Made by a program: the position numbers and the translations under genes. Positions 35,324-48,917 of a DNA stretch of 64,000 bases are shown here, piece after piece. Source of the DNA: Pseudomonas alkylphenolica (GTDB lineage Bacteria; Pseudomonadota; Gammaproteobacteria; Pseudomonadales; Pseudomonadaceae); assembly GCF_000746525.1 (NCBI RefSeq), contig NZ_CP009048.1, forward strand, positions 540,001 through 604,000. Direction: 5' to 3'. Numbering within the stretch: position 1 is the first letter of the stretch; each line of letters starts with the position of its first letter. Under the pieces are notes generated by a model. That model ran no database searches, was not told the origin of the DNA, and saw nothing but the letters and a program-made list of their open reading frames with translations.

Positions 35324-36325
35324 ATGCAGATTTCGGTAAATGAGTTCCTGACGCCCCGCCACATCGATGTGCAGGTCGTCAGTCCAACCCGCGCTAAAAT
35401 CACGCTCGAGCCTCTCGAGCGTGGCTTTGGCCATACCCTGGGCAACGCGCTGCGCCGCATCCTGTTGTCCTCTATGCCTGGCTGTGCAGTGGTCGAGGCC
35501 GAGATTGACGGTGTACTCCACGAGTACTCGGCAATCGAAGGTGTACAGGAAGACGTCATTGAAATCCTGTTGAACCTGAAAGGCCTGGCTATCAAACTGC
35601 ACGGTCGTGACGAAGTTACGCTGACCTTGTCGAAAAAGGGTTCGGGGGTGGTTACCGCTGCCGATATTCAGCTGGATCATGATGTCGAGATCGTTAACCC
35701 CGATCACGTAATCGCTAACCTGGCGTCTAACGGCGCCCTGAACATGAAGCTCACCGTAGCTCGTGGTCGTGGTTATGAGCCGGCCGATTCGCGTCAGAGC
35801 GATGAAGACGAAAGCCGCAGCATTGGTCGCTTGCAGCTTGACTCTTCGTTCAGCCCGGTTCGCCGTATCGCATACGTGGTGGAAAACGCCCGTGTCGAGC
35901 AGCGTACCAACCTGGACAAGCTGGTTATTGATCTGGAAACCAACGGTACCCTGGATCCTGAAGAGGCTATCCGTCGTGCTGCAACCATCCTGCAACAGCA
36001 GCTGGCTGCGTTCGTCGACCTCAAAGGTGACAGCGAACCTGTGGTAGTCGAACAGGAAGACGAGATCGATCCGATCCTGCTTCGTCCGGTTGACGATCTG
36101 GAATTGACCGTACGTTCGGCCAACTGCCTTAAGGCGGAGAACATTTACTACATCGGCGATCTGATTCAGCGCACCGAAGTAGAACTGTTGAAGACTCCGA
36201 ACCTGGGCAAGAAGTCCCTGACTGAAATCAAGGACGTTCTGGCCTCCCGTGGTCTGTCCCTCGGCATGCGCCTCGACAACTGGCCGCCTGCAAGTCTTAA
36301 GAAAGACGACAAGGCGACTGCCTGA
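35324..36325 (+). CDS. rpoA: DNA-directed RNA polymerase subunit alpha
   Basis: Dimer scaffold for beta and beta' assembly. The 333-aa product has the N-terminal assembly domain ([20 protein letters not shown] signature), an acidic linker and the C-terminal domain that binds UP elements and activators ([20 protein letters not shown], with the DNA-contacting arginine and NLGKKSL loop). Located as usual between rpsD and rplQ. Confidence 0.99.
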   Translation: MQISVNEFLTPRHIDVQVVSPTRAKITLEPLERGFGHTLGNALRRILLSSMPGCAVVEAEIDGVLHEYSAIEGVQEDVIEILLNLKGLAIKLHGRDEVTLTLSKKGSGVVTAADIQLDHDVEIVNPDHVIANLASNGALNMKLTVARGRGYEPADSRQSDEDESRSIGRLQLDSSFSPVRRIAYVVENARVEQRTNLDKLVIDLETNGTLDPEEAIRRAATILQQQLAAFVDLKGDSEPVVVEQEDEIDPILLRPVDDLELTVRSANCLKAENIYYIGDLIQRTEVELLKTPNLGKKSLTEIKDVLASRGLSLGMRLDNWPPASLKKDDKATA

Positions 36326-36367
36326 TCGTCGTAATCACCGAACGTAGTGTTTGGTAAGGAATGAATC

Positions 36368-36754
36368 ATGCGTCATCGTAAAAGTGGACGTCACCTGAGC
36401 CGTACCAGCTCTCACCGCAAGGCTATGTTCCAGAACATGGCGGTGTCGCTGTTCGAGCACGAGCTGATCAAAACTACCCTGCCAAAAGCCAAGGAACTGC
36501 GCCGCGTTGCCGAGCCGCTGATCACCCTGGCCAAGGAAGACAGCGTAGCTAACCGTCGTCTGGCTTTCGACCGTACCCGTTCGAAAGAAATCGTCGGCAA
36601 GCTGTTCAACGATCTGGGCAAGCGCTATGCCACCCGTCAGGGCGGCTACCTGCGTATCCTCAAGTGCGGCTTCCGCGCTGGCGATAACGCACCAATGGCG
36701 TACGTCGAGCTGGTTGATCGTCCTGTCGGTGGCTCGGTAGAAGCTGCTGAATAA
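36368..36754 (+). CDS. rplQ: 50S ribosomal protein L17
   Basis: Tunnel-exit protein. The 128-aa product begins [20 protein letters not shown] and carries the L17 signature around LLITLAKE-type [11 protein letters not shown]. Last gene of the alpha operon, 20 nt before its terminator. Confidence 0.98.
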   Translation: MRHRKSGRHLSRTSSHRKAMFQNMAVSLFEHELIKTTLPKAKELRRVAEPLITLAKEDSVANRRLAFDRTRSKEIVGKLFNDLGKRYATRQGGYLRILKCGFRAGDNAPMAYVELVDRPVGGSVEAAE

Positions 36755-36773
36755 GACGTCAGTCTGAAACAAG

Positions 36774-36799
36774 AAACCGGGCCTAGTGCCCGGTTTTTT
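36774..36799 (+). terminator. Alpha operon terminator
   Basis: AAACCGGGC / GCCCGGTTT with loop CTAGT, followed by a run of T. Marks the end of the ribosomal protein block. Confidence 0.9.
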
Positions 36800-36848
36800 G
36801 TGTCTGCATGTATTGAAGCAATCTATTGATCCAAGTCAGGTAATGAAT

Positions 36849-36877
36849 TTGTTGCTGTCATAGTTCTGGTCGATACT
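36849..36877 (+). promoter_or_regulatory. Possible katA promoter
   Basis: TTGTTG (36849-36854), 17-nt spacer, GATACT (36872-36877). Only a moderate match; katA genes are often OxyR-dependent, but I cannot identify a convincing OxyR site by eye. Confidence 0.35.
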
Positions 36878-36935
36878 CATTCCAGGCCGATTAGCCGGCA
36901 GTTTGAGACCGTAAGGACCGATAGGGAGATAGCGC

Positions 36936-38384
36936 ATGAGCCAGACCAAGACACTGACCACCGCCAGCGGTGCACCGGTTGCCGACAACCAGAACTCGCG
37001 CTCCGCAGGGCCGCGGGGGCCGTTGTTGCTGGATGACTTCCACCTGCTTGAAAAACTCGCCCACTTCAACCGCGAGAACATCCCTGAGCGTCGCGTACAC
37101 GCCAAGGGCTCGGGTGCCTATGGCACCTTCACGGTGACCCGGGATATCACTCAGTACAGCTACGCCAAACTGTTCAGCGCCGTCGGCAAGCAGACCGAAA
37201 CCTTCCTGCGCTTCTCTACTGTGGGTGGCGAGCGTGGTTCGGCGGATACCGAGCGTGATCCACGGGGTTTCGCCCTGAAGTTCTATACCGAGGAAGGTAA
37301 CTGGGACATCGTCGGTAACAACACCCCGGTGTTCTTCATTCGGGACCCGCTGAAATTCCCCGACTTTATCCACACCCAGAAACGTCTGCCGCAAAGCAAC
37401 CTGAAAAGTGCGCAGGCGATGTGGGACTTCTGGTCGCATTCGCCTGAAGCGCTGCACCAGGTCACCATTTTGTTTTCCGATCGCGGCATTCCAGACGGTT
37501 ACCGTCACATGCACGGGTTTGGCAGCCACACTTACAGCTTGATCAACGCTCAGGGCCAGCGCACCTGGGTCAAGTGGCACTTCAAGACCAAGCAGGGCAT
37601 CAAGAACCTGGCGCCCGCCGAGGCGGCCCGTCTGGCTGGTACTGATCCTGATTACGCTCAGCGTGACCTGTTCGAAGCCATCGAGCGCGGCGACTTCCCG
37701 AAATGGGCGGTGTGCATCCAGGTGATGAGCGAAGAAGAGGCGGCCAGCCGCGACGAGAACCCCTTTGACGTGACCAAGACCTGGTCGCAGAAGGATTACC
37801 CGTTGATCGAAATCGGCGAGCTGGAACTGAACCGCAACCCGCTCAACTACTTCGCCGAGGTCGAGCAGGCTGCATTCGGGCCGAGCAATATGGTTCCAGG
37901 TGTCGGTTTGTCGCCCGATCGCATGCTCCAGGGCCGCGTGTTTGCCTACGCAGACGCACACCGCTATCGCGTTGGTACCAACCATCAGCAATTGCCGGTA
38001 AACGCCCCACGCAGCCCGGTGAACACCTACCAGCGTGATGGCAGCATGGCGTTTGGCAGCAATGGTGGTGCGGCACCGAACTACGAACCGAACAGTTACG
38101 GCAATGCGCCGAAGCAGGCGCCGCAGTTTGCTGAGCCTGCACTGGAGCTCAATGGTATCGCCGGTCGTTACGATCATCGCGAAGATACCGATTACTACAG
38201 CCACGCCGGTGCACTGTTCCGCTTGATGAACGCCGAGCAGAAGGCCCTGCTGATCAACAACATTGCCGGGGCCATGGCCGGGGTTTCCGAAGATGTCGTT
38301 CAGCGTCAGTTGCAGCACTTCTTCAAGGCCGATCCGGCCTATGGAGAGGGGATTGCCAAGGCTTTGGGCATAAATCTCGCCTAA
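36936..38384 (+). CDS. katA: Catalase KatA (small-subunit, clade 3)
   Basis: Haem enzyme that dismutates hydrogen peroxide in the cytoplasm, and possibly the periplasm. The 482-aa product is of small-subunit size. Catalytic His55 lies in [14 protein letters not shown], Asn128 in GNWDIVGNN, and the proximal haem tyrosine in [15 protein letters not shown]. No signal peptide is seen. It stands alone between the alpha operon terminator and its own terminator at 38402, just before ftnA, pairing peroxide removal with iron storage, a sensible combination against Fenton chemistry. Confidence 0.95.
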   Translation: MSQTKTLTTASGAPVADNQNSRSAGPRGPLLLDDFHLLEKLAHFNRENIPERRVHAKGSGAYGTFTVTRDITQYSYAKLFSAVGKQTETFLRFSTVGGERGSADTERDPRGFALKFYTEEGNWDIVGNNTPVFFIRDPLKFPDFIHTQKRLPQSNLKSAQAMWDFWSHSPEALHQVTILFSDRGIPDGYRHMHGFGSHTYSLINAQGQRTWVKWHFKTKQGIKNLAPAEAARLAGTDPDYAQRDLFEAIERGDFPKWAVCIQVMSEEEAASRDENPFDVTKTWSQKDYPLIEIGELELNRNPLNYFAEVEQAAFGPSNMVPGVGLSPDRMLQGRVFAYADAHRYRVGTNHQQLPVNAPRSPVNTYQRDGSMAFGSNGGAAPNYEPNSYGNAPKQAPQFAEPALELNGIAGRYDHREDTDYYSHAGALFRLMNAEQKALLINNIAGAMAGVSEDVVQRQLQHFFKADPAYGEGIAKALGINLA

Positions 38385-38401
38385 GTCGAAGTGATAAGAA
38401 G

Positions 38402-38427
38402 AACCGCCCTCATTTGGGCGGTTTTTC
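38402..38427 (+). terminator. katA terminator
   Basis: AACCGCCC / GGGCGGTT with loop TCATTT, followed by TTTC. Located 18 nt after katA. Confidence 0.88.
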
Positions 38428-38539
38428 AATGAATATCACTACCGTTTACCCGTTTTTTTGCACATTTATGCCCAATTCCAAGTGACCTTCCGGGCATCCT
38501 GGTTCAAACTATAACTTTCACACAGGGAGAGGCAGGGCG

Positions 38540-39004
38540 ATGCAAGGTCACCCGGACGTAATCGATTATCTCAACACGTTGCTGACGGGCGAACTGGCGG
38601 CACGTGACCAATATTTCATCCATTCGCGGATGTACGAAGACTGGGGCTTGAGCAAGCTCTACGAGCGTATCAACCACGAGATGGAGGAAGAGACCCAGCA
38701 CGCTGATGCCCTGATGCGTCGTATCCTCATGCTCGAAGGCACTCCACGCATGCGCCCGGATGATCTGGACGTGGGTGCAACCGTGCCGGAAATGATCGCT
38801 GCCGACCTGCGCCTGGAGTACAAGGTGCGCGCCGCACTGTGCAAAGGCATCGAGCTGTGCGAACTGCACAAGGACTACATCAGCCGTGACATCCTGCGCC
38901 TGCAACTGGCCGACACTGAAGAAGATCACACCTACTGGCTGGAAAAGCAGCAAGGTCTGATCAAGTCCATCGGCCTGGAGAACTACCTGCAGTCGCAGAT
39001 GTAA
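38540..39004 (+). CDS. ftnA: Bacterial ferritin FtnA (often annotated bacterioferritin BfrA)
   Basis: Iron-storage four-helix bundle subunit of a 24-mer. The 154-aa product has the di-iron ferroxidase ligands (Glu18, Glu51, His54 and the C-terminal EEDH motif). The position of the haem-ligating Met52 of true bacterioferritins is Thr here (EET in place of the usual E-M), which fits the P. aeruginosa protein first called BfrA and later shown to be a haem-free ferritin FtnA. That equivalence is from family knowledge. It has its own terminator and lies next to katA. ATG 38540 follows CAGGGAGAGGCAGGGCG. Confidence 0.9.
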   Translation: MQGHPDVIDYLNTLLTGELAARDQYFIHSRMYEDWGLSKLYERINHEMEEETQHADALMRRILMLEGTPRMRPDDLDVGATVPEMIAADLRLEYKVRAALCKGIELCELHKDYISRDILRLQLADTEEDHTYWLEKQQGLIKSIGLENYLQSQM

Positions 39005-39022
39005 TTTTCCCGGAACAAAAAG

Positions 39023-39048
39023 AAGCCCCGCCAGTGCGGGGCTTTTTT
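39023..39048 (+). terminator. ftnA terminator
   Basis: AAGCCCCGC / GCGGGGCTT, loop CAGT, followed by TTTT. Between ftnA and the REP pair. Confidence 0.9.
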
Positions 39049-39058
39049 GTTTCGATTG

Positions 39059-39123
39059 GTGGGAGCGCGCTTGCCCCGCGATGTGATAGACACACCGTAA
39101 TCGCGGGGCAAGCCCGCTCCCAC
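39059..39123. repeat. REP inverted pair
   Basis: Unit GTGGGAGCGCGCTTGCCCCG (39059 on) and its inverse ending GCCCGCTCCCAC at 39123, separated by a 17-nt spacer. It lies between the convergent ends of ftnA and uvrA and stops one base short of the uvrA stop codon. The first unit has one substitution (CGCGC for CGGGC). Confidence 0.85.
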
Positions 39124-39124
39124 G

Positions 39125-41959
<2,835 letters not shown>

Positions 41960-41990
41960 TGCGGCCTCGCTTGGCGGGCATAAACGGTTG

Positions 41991-42020
41991 AGTATACGGC
42001 TCCCTGCCAGTACGCGGCAA
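41991..42020 (-). promoter_or_regulatory. Predicted uvrA promoter
   Basis: On the minus strand TTGCCG (42020-42015), 18-nt spacer, TATACT (41996-41991). No CTG-N10-CAG LexA box is visible in the 129-nt uvrA-MFS spacer. Confidence 0.4.
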
Positions 42021-42088
42021 AGCGTCACGTATATGCCGTTACGCGATCGGACTGGTAGAATCGCCGCCGGTTCACACGAGGTTTATCC

Positions 42089-43483
42089 ATGCACGATCCC
42101 CACAGCGAACGCATGAGTGGCAGCGAAACCCGCGCCGCAGGCGGCCTGGCCCTGGTGTTCGCCTTCCGTATGCTGGGCATGTTCATGGTCCTGCCGGTGC
42201 TGGCGACCTATGGCATGGACCTGGCTGGCGCCACACCGGCGCTGATTGGCCTGGCCATTGGTGCCTATGGCCTGACCCAGGCATTCCTGCAGATTCCGTT
42301 CGGGGTCATTTCCGATCGCATCGGTCGTCGTCCGGTGATTTACCTGGGCCTGGTGATCTTTGCCCTGGGCAGCGTGCTGGCGGCCCAGGCCGATTCGATC
42401 TGGGGGGTGATTGCCGGACGCATCCTGCAAGGTGCCGGGGCGATTTCGGCGGCAGTGATGGCGCTGCTTTCGGACCTTACCCGCGAGCAACACCGAACCA
42501 AAGCCATGGCCATGATCGGCATGAGCATCGGTTTGTCGTTTGCCGTGGCCATGGTGGTTGGCCCCTTGCTGACCCGTGCCTTCGGCTTGTCCGGGCTGTT
42601 CCTGGCCACGGCCGCCATGGCGGTGGTCGGCATCGCCCTGATCGCCTTTGTCGTGCCGGCGTCCCACGGCGCCTTGCAACACCGCGAGTCTGGCGTTGCC
42701 AAGCAAGCCTTGGGGCCGACCTTGCGTCATCCCGACCTGCTGCGCCTGGATGTCGGCATCTTCGTCCTGCATGCGATCCTGATGGCCAGCTTCGTCGCCT
42801 TGCCCCTGGCCTTGGTCGAGCGCGGTGGCCTGCCCAAGGAAGAGCATTGGTGGGTGTACCTGACGGCTTTGCTGGTCTCATTTTTTGCAATGATCCCGTT
42901 CATCATCTACGGCGAAAAAAAGCGCAAGATGAAACGTGTCCTGCTGGGCGCGGTCAGTGTTTTGGTGCTGACCGAGTTGTATTTCTGGCTGTCGGCAGAC
43001 AACTTGCACGAACTGGTGATAGGCACCGTGATATTCTTTACTGCCTTCAACCTGCTGGAGGCATCCTTGCCTTCGCTGGTGAGCAAGGTGTCGCCCGCCG
43101 GCGGCAAGGGCACCGCCATGGGGGTGTACTCCACCAGCCAGTTCCTTGGTGCCGCGCTGGGAGGAATTCTCGGTGGCTGGTTGTTCCAGCACGGTGGCCT
43201 GAGTACGGTGTTCCTGGGCTGTGCGGCCTTGTGTGCAGTGTGGTGGATCGTTGCCCTGAGCATGCGTGAGCCGCCGTACGTGACCAGCCTGCGCATGCCG
43301 TTGTCGGCCGAGGCGGTCCGCGAAGCGGGACTGACCGAACGGCTGTTGGCCGTACCGGGTGTGACCGACGCAGTGGTGGTGGCCGATGAGTCCGCCATCT
43401 ATATCAAACTTGATACACAAATTTTGGATCGCACGACCCTGGAGCGTCTGGTAAACCCGGCCTCCGCAGCGTGCGAAGCCTAG
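42089..43483 (+). CDS. MFS transporter of the YajR type with C-terminal YAM-like domain
   Basis: Twelve-helix major facilitator in the inner membrane; substrate unknown. The 464-aa product has the motif A loop [11 protein letters not shown] between helices 2 and 3. After the last helix comes [13 protein letters not shown] and a ~65-residue soluble tail ([20 protein letters not shown]) with a beta-alpha-beta pattern like the ferredoxin-fold YAM domain of E. coli YajR. The gene starts at ATG 42089, 9 nt before ssb at its 3' end, so the two are cotranscribed, an arrangement kept in many pseudomonads without known functional reason. Confidence 0.85.
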   Translation: MHDPHSERMSGSETRAAGGLALVFAFRMLGMFMVLPVLATYGMDLAGATPALIGLAIGAYGLTQAFLQIPFGVISDRIGRRPVIYLGLVIFALGSVLAAQADSIWGVIAGRILQGAGAISAAVMALLSDLTREQHRTKAMAMIGMSIGLSFAVAMVVGPLLTRAFGLSGLFLATAAMAVVGIALIAFVVPASHGALQHRESGVAKQALGPTLRHPDLLRLDVGIFVLHAILMASFVALPLALVERGGLPKEEHWWVYLTALLVSFFAMIPFIIYGEKKRKMKRVLLGAVSVLVLTELYFWLSADNLHELVIGTVIFFTAFNLLEASLPSLVSKVSPAGGKGTAMGVYSTSQFLGAALGGILGGWLFQHGGLSTVFLGCAALCAVWWIVALSMREPPYVTSLRMPLSAEAVREAGLTERLLAVPGVTDAVVVADESAIYIKLDTQILDRTTLERLVNPASAACEA

Positions 43484-43492
43484 GAGAACGTT

Positions 43493-44011
43493 ATGGCCCG
43501 TGGGGTTAACAAAGTCATTCTGGTCGGTACTTGCGGTCAGGATCCAGAAGTCCGCTACCTGCCCAACGGTAACGCCGTGACCAACCTGAGCCTGGCTACC
43601 AGCGAGCAGTGGACCGACAAGCAGACCGGCCAGAAGGTCGAGCGCACCGAGTGGCACCGCGTTTCGATGTTCGGCAAGGTTGCCGAGATCGCCGGCGAGT
43701 ACCTGCGCAAAGGTTCGCAGGTCTACATCGAAGGCAAACTGCAGACCCGCGAGTGGGAAAAAGACGGCATCAAGCGTTACACCACTGAAATCATCGTCGA
43801 CATGCAGGGCACCATGCAGCTGCTCGGCGGTCGTCCGCAGAACCAGGACGGTTCTCAGCCTCAGGGTGGTGGCAACAACTACAACCAGGCGCCGCGCCAG
43901 CAGGCTCCGCGTCCGCAGCAGTCGGCACCGCAGCAGCGCCCAGCGCCGCAACAGGCCGCACCGCAGCCGGCTCCGGATTTCGACAGCTTTGATGACGATA
44001 TTCCGTTCTGA
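43493..44011 (+). CDS. ssb: Single-stranded DNA-binding protein
   Basis: Tetrameric OB-fold protein that coats ssDNA and recruits repair and replication enzymes. The 172-aa product has the OB domain (residues about 1-112, starting [20 protein letters not shown]), a linker rich in Gln, Pro and Ala (about 113-160) and the acidic tip FDDDIPF that binds partners. ATG 43493 follows AGGAGAACGTT, 9 nt after the MFS gene. Confidence 0.98.
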   Translation: MARGVNKVILVGTCGQDPEVRYLPNGNAVTNLSLATSEQWTDKQTGQKVERTEWHRVSMFGKVAEIAGEYLRKGSQVYIEGKLQTREWEKDGIKRYTTEIIVDMQGTMQLLGGRPQNQDGSQPQGGGNNYNQAPRQQAPRPQQSAPQQRPAPQQAAPQPAPDFDSFDDDIPF

Positions 44012-44047
44012 TTCATAGCGCTGACCGCTACATCCCGCTACATCCAC

Positions 44048-44081
44048 AAAACGCCCGGTGCCTCGCACTGGGCGTTTTGCT
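44048..44081 (+). terminator. ssb terminator
   Basis: A 14-bp stem AAAACGCCCGGTGC / GCACTGGGCGTTTT (one G-T wobble), loop CTC, then GCTTTA. It ends the MFS-ssb unit; because the arm begins with AAAA it could work in both directions. Confidence 0.85.
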
Positions 44082-44247
44082 TTATGCCTGACCATGGCGT
44101 GGCAATGTGCCGCTAGTCCACCTTCATCGCGCTTCCTGAAATCTTGACTACAGTATCAACTGGCGCCTGCAGTATAAGTCGCCACCGTGATCGTTCAAGA
44201 GACGCCGGCAACGTCCCGCGCGTCCACCACCTGATCAGGAGTGCACG

Positions 44248-47200
44248 ATGGATCTCAACCGTCGGCAGTTCTTCAAGGTCGCCGCTATCGGCCTTGGAGG
44301 TTCGAGCCTGGCTGCGTTGGGCATGGCCCCGACACCGGCCTTCGCCGAGCAGGTGCGTCACTTCAAGCTGGCGCATACCAAAGAAACCCGTAACACCTGT
44401 CCTTATTGCTCGGTTGGCTGTGGCTTGATCATGTACAGCCAGGGTGATGCGGCCAAGAACGTTGCGCAGAACATCATCCATATCGAAGGCGATGCCGACC
44501 ATCCGGTGAACCGCGGCACGCTGTGCCCGAAAGGCGCCGGTCTGCTCGACTTTATCCACAGCCCCAACCGCCTGCAGTACCCGCAGGTACGCAAGCCGGG
44601 CAGCAAGGAATGGACGCGGGTGTCCTGGGATGAGGCGCTCGATCGCGTCGCCGATCTGATGAAGACCGATCGCGACGCCAACTTCATCGAGAAAAACGCC
44701 CAGGGCCAGACGGTCAATCGCTGGCTGAGCGTCGGCTTTCTGGCCGCTTCGGCTTCCTCCAACGAAGCCGGCTACATGACCCACAAGGTCGTTCGCAGTC
44801 TTGGCATGCTGGGGTTCGATAACCAGGCACGTGTCTGACATGGCCCGACGGTGGCAAGTCTTGCCCCGACGTACGGCCGTGGAGCCATGACCAATCACTG
44901 GACCGATATCGCCAACGCGAATCTGATCCTGGTGATGGGTGGCAACGCTGCAGAAGCCCATCCCTGTGGCTTCAAATGGGTGACCGAGGCCAAGGCGCAC
45001 AACCAGGCCCGGCTGATCGTGGTCGACCCGCGTTTTACCCGAACCGCTTCGGTGGCCGATTATTACGCGCCGATCCGTACCGGCACGGATATCGCCTTCA
45101 TGGGCGGGCTGATCAATTACCTGCTGACCGAAGACAAGATTCAGCACGAGTACGTACGCAACTACACCGACGTGGCGTTCATCGTCAAAGCTGGCTATGG
45201 CTTTGAAGATGGCCTGTTCAGCGGTTACGACGCCGACAAACGCAGCTACACCGACAAGTCCGGCTGGGGTTACGAACTCGGTGAAGACGGCTTTGCCAAG
45301 GTCGATCCGACCCTGCAGGATCCGCGTTGCGTCTACCAGCTGATGAAGCAGCACTACAGCCGCTACACGCCGGAGCTGGCCAGCCAGATCTGTGGCATGC
45401 CGGTGGACAGCATGCGCAAGGTCTGGGAAGAGATCGCCACCTGCTCGCAACCGGGCAAGACCATGACGATCCTCTATGCCCTGGGCTGGACCCAGCACTC
45501 GATCGGCTCGCAGATCATCCGCAGTGCGGCCATGGTCCAGTTGCTGCTGGGCAACGTCGGCATGCCCGGTGGCGGGGTCAACGCCCTGCGCGGCCACTCC
45601 AATATCCAGGGGCTGACCGACCTGGGGCTGTTGTCCAACCTGCTGCCGGGCTACCTGACCCTGCCGTCGGATGCCGAGCAGGACTACGACACCTACATCG
45701 CCAAACGCGCGCCGAAGCCGCTGCGTCCGGGGCAGCTGTCCTACTGGCAGAACTACGGCAAGTTCCATGTCAGCCTGATGAAGGCCTGGTATGGCGCCAA
45801 CGCCACCGCCGAGAACCACTGGGGTTTCGATTACCTGCCGAAGCTGGATATCCCGGGCTACGACGTGTTGAAGATGTTCGACATGATGGCCAAAGAGCAG
45901 GTCAACGGTTACTTCTGCCAGGGCTTCAACCCGATTGCCGCCTTGCCTGACAAGAACCGTGTCACCGCCGCGTTGAGCAAGCTCAAGTGGCTGGTGGTGA
46001 TGGACCCGCTGGCGACCGAGACCTCGGAGTTCTGGCGCAACGCCGGGCCGTACAACGATGTCGATACGGCGAACGTGCAGACTGAAGTCATTCGCCTGCC
46101 CACTACCTGCTTTGCCGAGGAAGACGGCTCGCTGGTCAACAGCAGCCGCTGGCTGCAATGGCACTGGAAGGGCGCGGAAGGGCCGGGTCAGGCCCGAACC
46201 GACGTGTGGATTATGAGCGCGCTGTTCCTGCGCCTGCGCGAGCGTTACCAGCGCGAGGGTGGGGCCTGGGCCGAGTCGATCCTCAAGCTCAACTGGCCCT
46301 ACAAGGTAGCGCACGAGCCGACCCCGGAAGAAATCGCCAAGGAGTTCAGCGGTTACGCGGTATCTGATGTCACCGATGCCAGCGGCACGACCATCAAGGC
46401 CGGGCAGCAACTGGCCGCATTCGCCCAGCTCAAGGACGATGGCAGTACGGCTTCCGGCTGCTGGATTTTCTGTGGCAGCTGGACCGAGCAGGGCAACCAG
46501 ATGGCCCGGCGCGATAACTCCGATCCGTTCGGTATGAAGCAGAACCTCGGTTGGGCCTGGGCGTGGCCGGCGAACCGGCGGATTCTGTACAACCGGGCGT
46601 CGGCTGACGTGCAGGGCAAACCCTGGTCGCCGAACAAACGGCTGGTGTGGTGGAACGGTAAAGCCTGGGGCGGTACCGACGTACCGGACTTCAAGGCCGA
46701 CGTGGCGCCGGAAGCGGGGATGAACCCGTTCATCATGAACCCAGAGGGCGTGGCGCGCTTCTTTGCCCTGGACAAGATGGCCGAAGGGCCGTTCCCGGAG
46801 CATTACGAACCGTTCGAAACGCCCATCGGGGTCAACCCGTTGCACCCGAACAACAAGAAGGCCACCAGCAACCCGGCAGGCAGGGTGTTCGATTCGGTAT
46901 GGGACACCCTGGGGCAAGCCAAGGACTTCCCCTACGCCGCTACCACCTACCGGCTGACCGAGCACTTCCACTTCTGGACCAAGCATTGCCCGATCAACGC
47001 CGTGACCCAGCCGGAGCAGTTCGTCGAAATCGGCGAGGTACTGGCCAAGGAAAAGGGCATTGCCGCCGGCGACCGGGTGCGCGTCAGCAGCAAGCGTGGG
47101 CATATCGAGGCGGTGGCGGTGGTGACCAAGCGGATTCGTCCGTTGCAGGTCAACAACCAGACCGTGCACCAGATCGGTATTCCGTTGCACTGGGGCTTTA

Positions 47201-47313
47201 CCGGGGTGACCCGGCATGGCTACCTGACCAACACCCTGGTGCCGTTCCTCGGTGACGGCAATACGCAAACGCCGGAATCCAAGTCGTTCCTGGTCAACGT
47301 GGAGAAAATCTGA
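44248..47313 (+). CDS. fdnG: Formate dehydrogenase, respiratory, selenocysteine-containing catalytic subunit
   Basis: Oxidises formate to CO2 on a molybdenum (or tungsten) bis-MGD cofactor with a selenocysteine ligand, passing electrons to the quinone pool. One 1021-aa protein with in-frame TGA at 44836-44838 read as Sec197 (context N-Q-A-R-V-U-H-G-P-T); gene callers split it at this codon. Residues 1-33 are a Tat signal with NRRQFFK; Cys51, 54, 58 and 93 bind a 4Fe-4S cluster. A SECIS hairpin follows the TGA. The stop overlaps fdnH by one base. Product could equally be called fdoG, since fdhE follows as in the E. coli fdo operon. Confidence 0.96.
44836..44867 (+). promoter_or_regulatory. Sec UGA codon and bacterial SECIS element
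   Basis: UGA (44836-44838) followed by a hairpin whose top is GGCA (44853-44856), loop AGTCT (44857-44861), TGCC (44862-44865), with GG/CC below (44850-44851 with 44866-44867) and a bulged T at 44852. The bulged U and a G-U containing apical loop at about 15-25 nt from the UGA match the SelB-binding design of E. coli fdh mRNAs. Confidence 0.85.
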
Positions 47314-48263
47314 TGGCTAGCCAAGACATCATCGCCCGTTCGGCCACCACCACGGCGCCGCCGTCGATCCGCCAGCAGGAGGAAGTGGCCAAGCTGATCG
47401 ACACCACCAAGTGCATCGGTTGCAAGGCCTGCCAGGTCGCGTGTTCGGAATGGAACGAGTTGCGTGACGAGGTGGGGCACAGCTATGGCACTTACGATAA
47501 CCCGCATGACCTGGGGGCCGAGACCTGGACCCTGATGCGCTTCACCGAGCATGAAAATGCCGACGGTAACCTGGAGTGGTTGATCCGCAAGGACGGCTGC
47601 ATGCACTGCGCCGAGCCCGGTTGCCTGAAGGCTTGCCCAAGCCCAGGCGCGATCATCCAGCACGCCAACGGCATTGTCGACTTCAACCAGGACCACTGCA
47701 TCGGTTGCGGTTACTGCATTACCGGTTGCCCGTTCAACATTCCGCGGATTTCGCAGAAGGATCACAAAGCCTACAAGTGCACCTTGTGTTCCGACCGCGT
47801 CGCGGTAGGGCTGGAGCCCGCCTGTGTGAAGACCTGCCCGACCGGGGCAATCGTGTTCGGCAGCAAGGAGGACATGAAGGAGCACGCCGCCGAACGCATT
47901 GTCGATCTCAAGTCGCGGGGCTTCGACAACGCCGGCTTGTATGACCCCGATGGTGTCGGCGGTACTCATGTGATGTACGTGCTGCACCACGCCGATCAAC
48001 CGAAGCTGTACGCGGGGCTGCCGGACCAGCCGGTGATCAGCCCGCTGGTTGGGCTGTGGAAAGGGGTGAGCAAACCGCTGGCGCTGCTGGCCATGGGCGC
48101 GGCGGTGCTGGCCGGGTTCTTCCACTATGTGCGCATTGGCCCGAACCGGGTCGGGGAGGACGAGCACCCGAGTGCGCCGGATACCAGCGTGCATGTGGTC
48201 GACCCCGCCGTGCATGTGTATGACCCGCACAAACCGGGTGGGCAAGGGGAGGAGCGGCCATGA
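47313..48263 (+). CDS. fdnH: Formate dehydrogenase iron-sulfur subunit
   Basis: Electron wire from the periplasmic catalytic subunit to the membrane cytochrome. The 316-aa product has four Cys clusters for 4Fe-4S centres: [11 protein letters not shown] (34-44), [24 protein letters not shown] and the KCTLCSDR / ACVKTCPT pair. One C-terminal membrane helix ([19 protein letters not shown]) anchors it. ATG 47313 shares its A with the fdnG stop, and its end overlaps fdnI by 4 nt. Confidence 0.95.
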   Translation: MASQDIIARSATTTAPPSIRQQEEVAKLIDTTKCIGCKACQVACSEWNELRDEVGHSYGTYDNPHDLGAETWTLMRFTEHENADGNLEWLIRKDGCMHCAEPGCLKACPSPGAIIQHANGIVDFNQDHCIGCGYCITGCPFNIPRISQKDHKAYKCTLCSDRVAVGLEPACVKTCPTGAIVFGSKEDMKEHAAERIVDLKSRGFDNAGLYDPDGVGGTHVMYVLHHADQPKLYAGLPDQPVISPLVGLWKGVSKPLALLAMGAAVLAGFFHYVRIGPNRVGEDEHPSAPDTSVHVVDPAVHVYDPHKPGGQGEERP

Positions 48264-48913
48264 AAGACAAACCCATCCTGCGCTACAACGCCAACGAGCG
48301 CAGCAACCACTGGCTGGTGGCGATCCTGTTCATCATGGCTGCATTGTCGGGGCTGGCGCTGTTTCACCCCGCGCTGTTCTGGCTCAGCCATCTGTTCGGT
48401 GGCGGGCCGTGGACGCGCATCTTGCACCCGTTCATCGGTGTGCTGATGTTCGTATTCTTTCTCTTCCTGGTACTGCGCTTCTGGCGGGCGAATTTCTTTA
48501 TCGCCAATGATCGTCTGTGGCTCAGGCGTATCGACCGGGTGATGCGCAACGAAGAGGAGGGCGTGCCACCTATCGGCAAGTACAACCCTGGGCAGAAGCT
48601 GCTGTTCTGGACCCTGCTGCTGTGCATGCTGGTGCTGCTGCTTAGCGGCATCGTGATCTGGCGGGCCTGGTTCAGCCAGTACTTCGGTATCGGCTCGATC
48701 CGCCTGGCGACGTTGCTGCACGCGCTGGCCGCTTTCGTGCTGGTGCTGAGCATCATTGTGCACATCTACGCCGGGGTCTGGATCAAGGGCTCGGTCAGCG
48801 CGATGCTGCATGGTTGGGTCAGTCGCGCCTGGGCGAAAAAGCACCATGAACTATGGTATCGGGAAGTGACCCGCGAGGACCCACCAGACTCGCAGATCAG
48901 AAAAAAAGGATGA
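48260..48913 (+). CDS. fdnI: Formate dehydrogenase cytochrome b556 subunit
   Basis: Di-haem membrane subunit that reduces quinone. The 217-aa product has four predicted helices and the haem-ligand histidines of the family ([11 protein letters not shown] near residue 17, [19 protein letters not shown] and IVHIYAGVW). Start ATG 48260 overlaps the fdnH stop. Closest to the E. coli FdnI/FdoI type. Confidence 0.94.
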   Translation: MKDKPILRYNANERSNHWLVAILFIMAALSGLALFHPALFWLSHLFGGGPWTRILHPFIGVLMFVFFLFLVLRFWRANFFIANDRLWLRRIDRVMRNEEEGVPPIGKYNPGQKLLFWTLLLCMLVLLLSGIVIWRAWFSQYFGIGSIRLATLLHALAAFVLVLSIIVHIYAGVWIKGSVSAMLHGWVSRAWAKKHHELWYREVTREDPPDSQIRKKG

Positions 48914-48917
48914 CCAC

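Noticed and set aside
36800..36935. An OxyR binding site before katA.
   Set aside because: A few CTAT/ATAG-like fragments occur, but not with the periodic spacing of the OxyR motif.
43890..43980. Low-complexity CAG/CCG-rich repeat in ssb.
   Set aside because: It encodes the disordered Gln/Pro-rich linker typical of SSB.
44144..44178. TTGACT and TATAAG upstream of fdnG as a promoter.
   Set aside because: The spacer would be 23 nt, too long for sigma-70; no sigma-54 GG-N10-GC pattern fits either, so I leave the fdn promoter unassigned.
44851..47313. A separate gene starting at GTG 44851.
   Set aside because: It is the in-frame continuation of fdnG after the Sec UGA; it has no ribosome-binding site, and the joined protein matches the full family.
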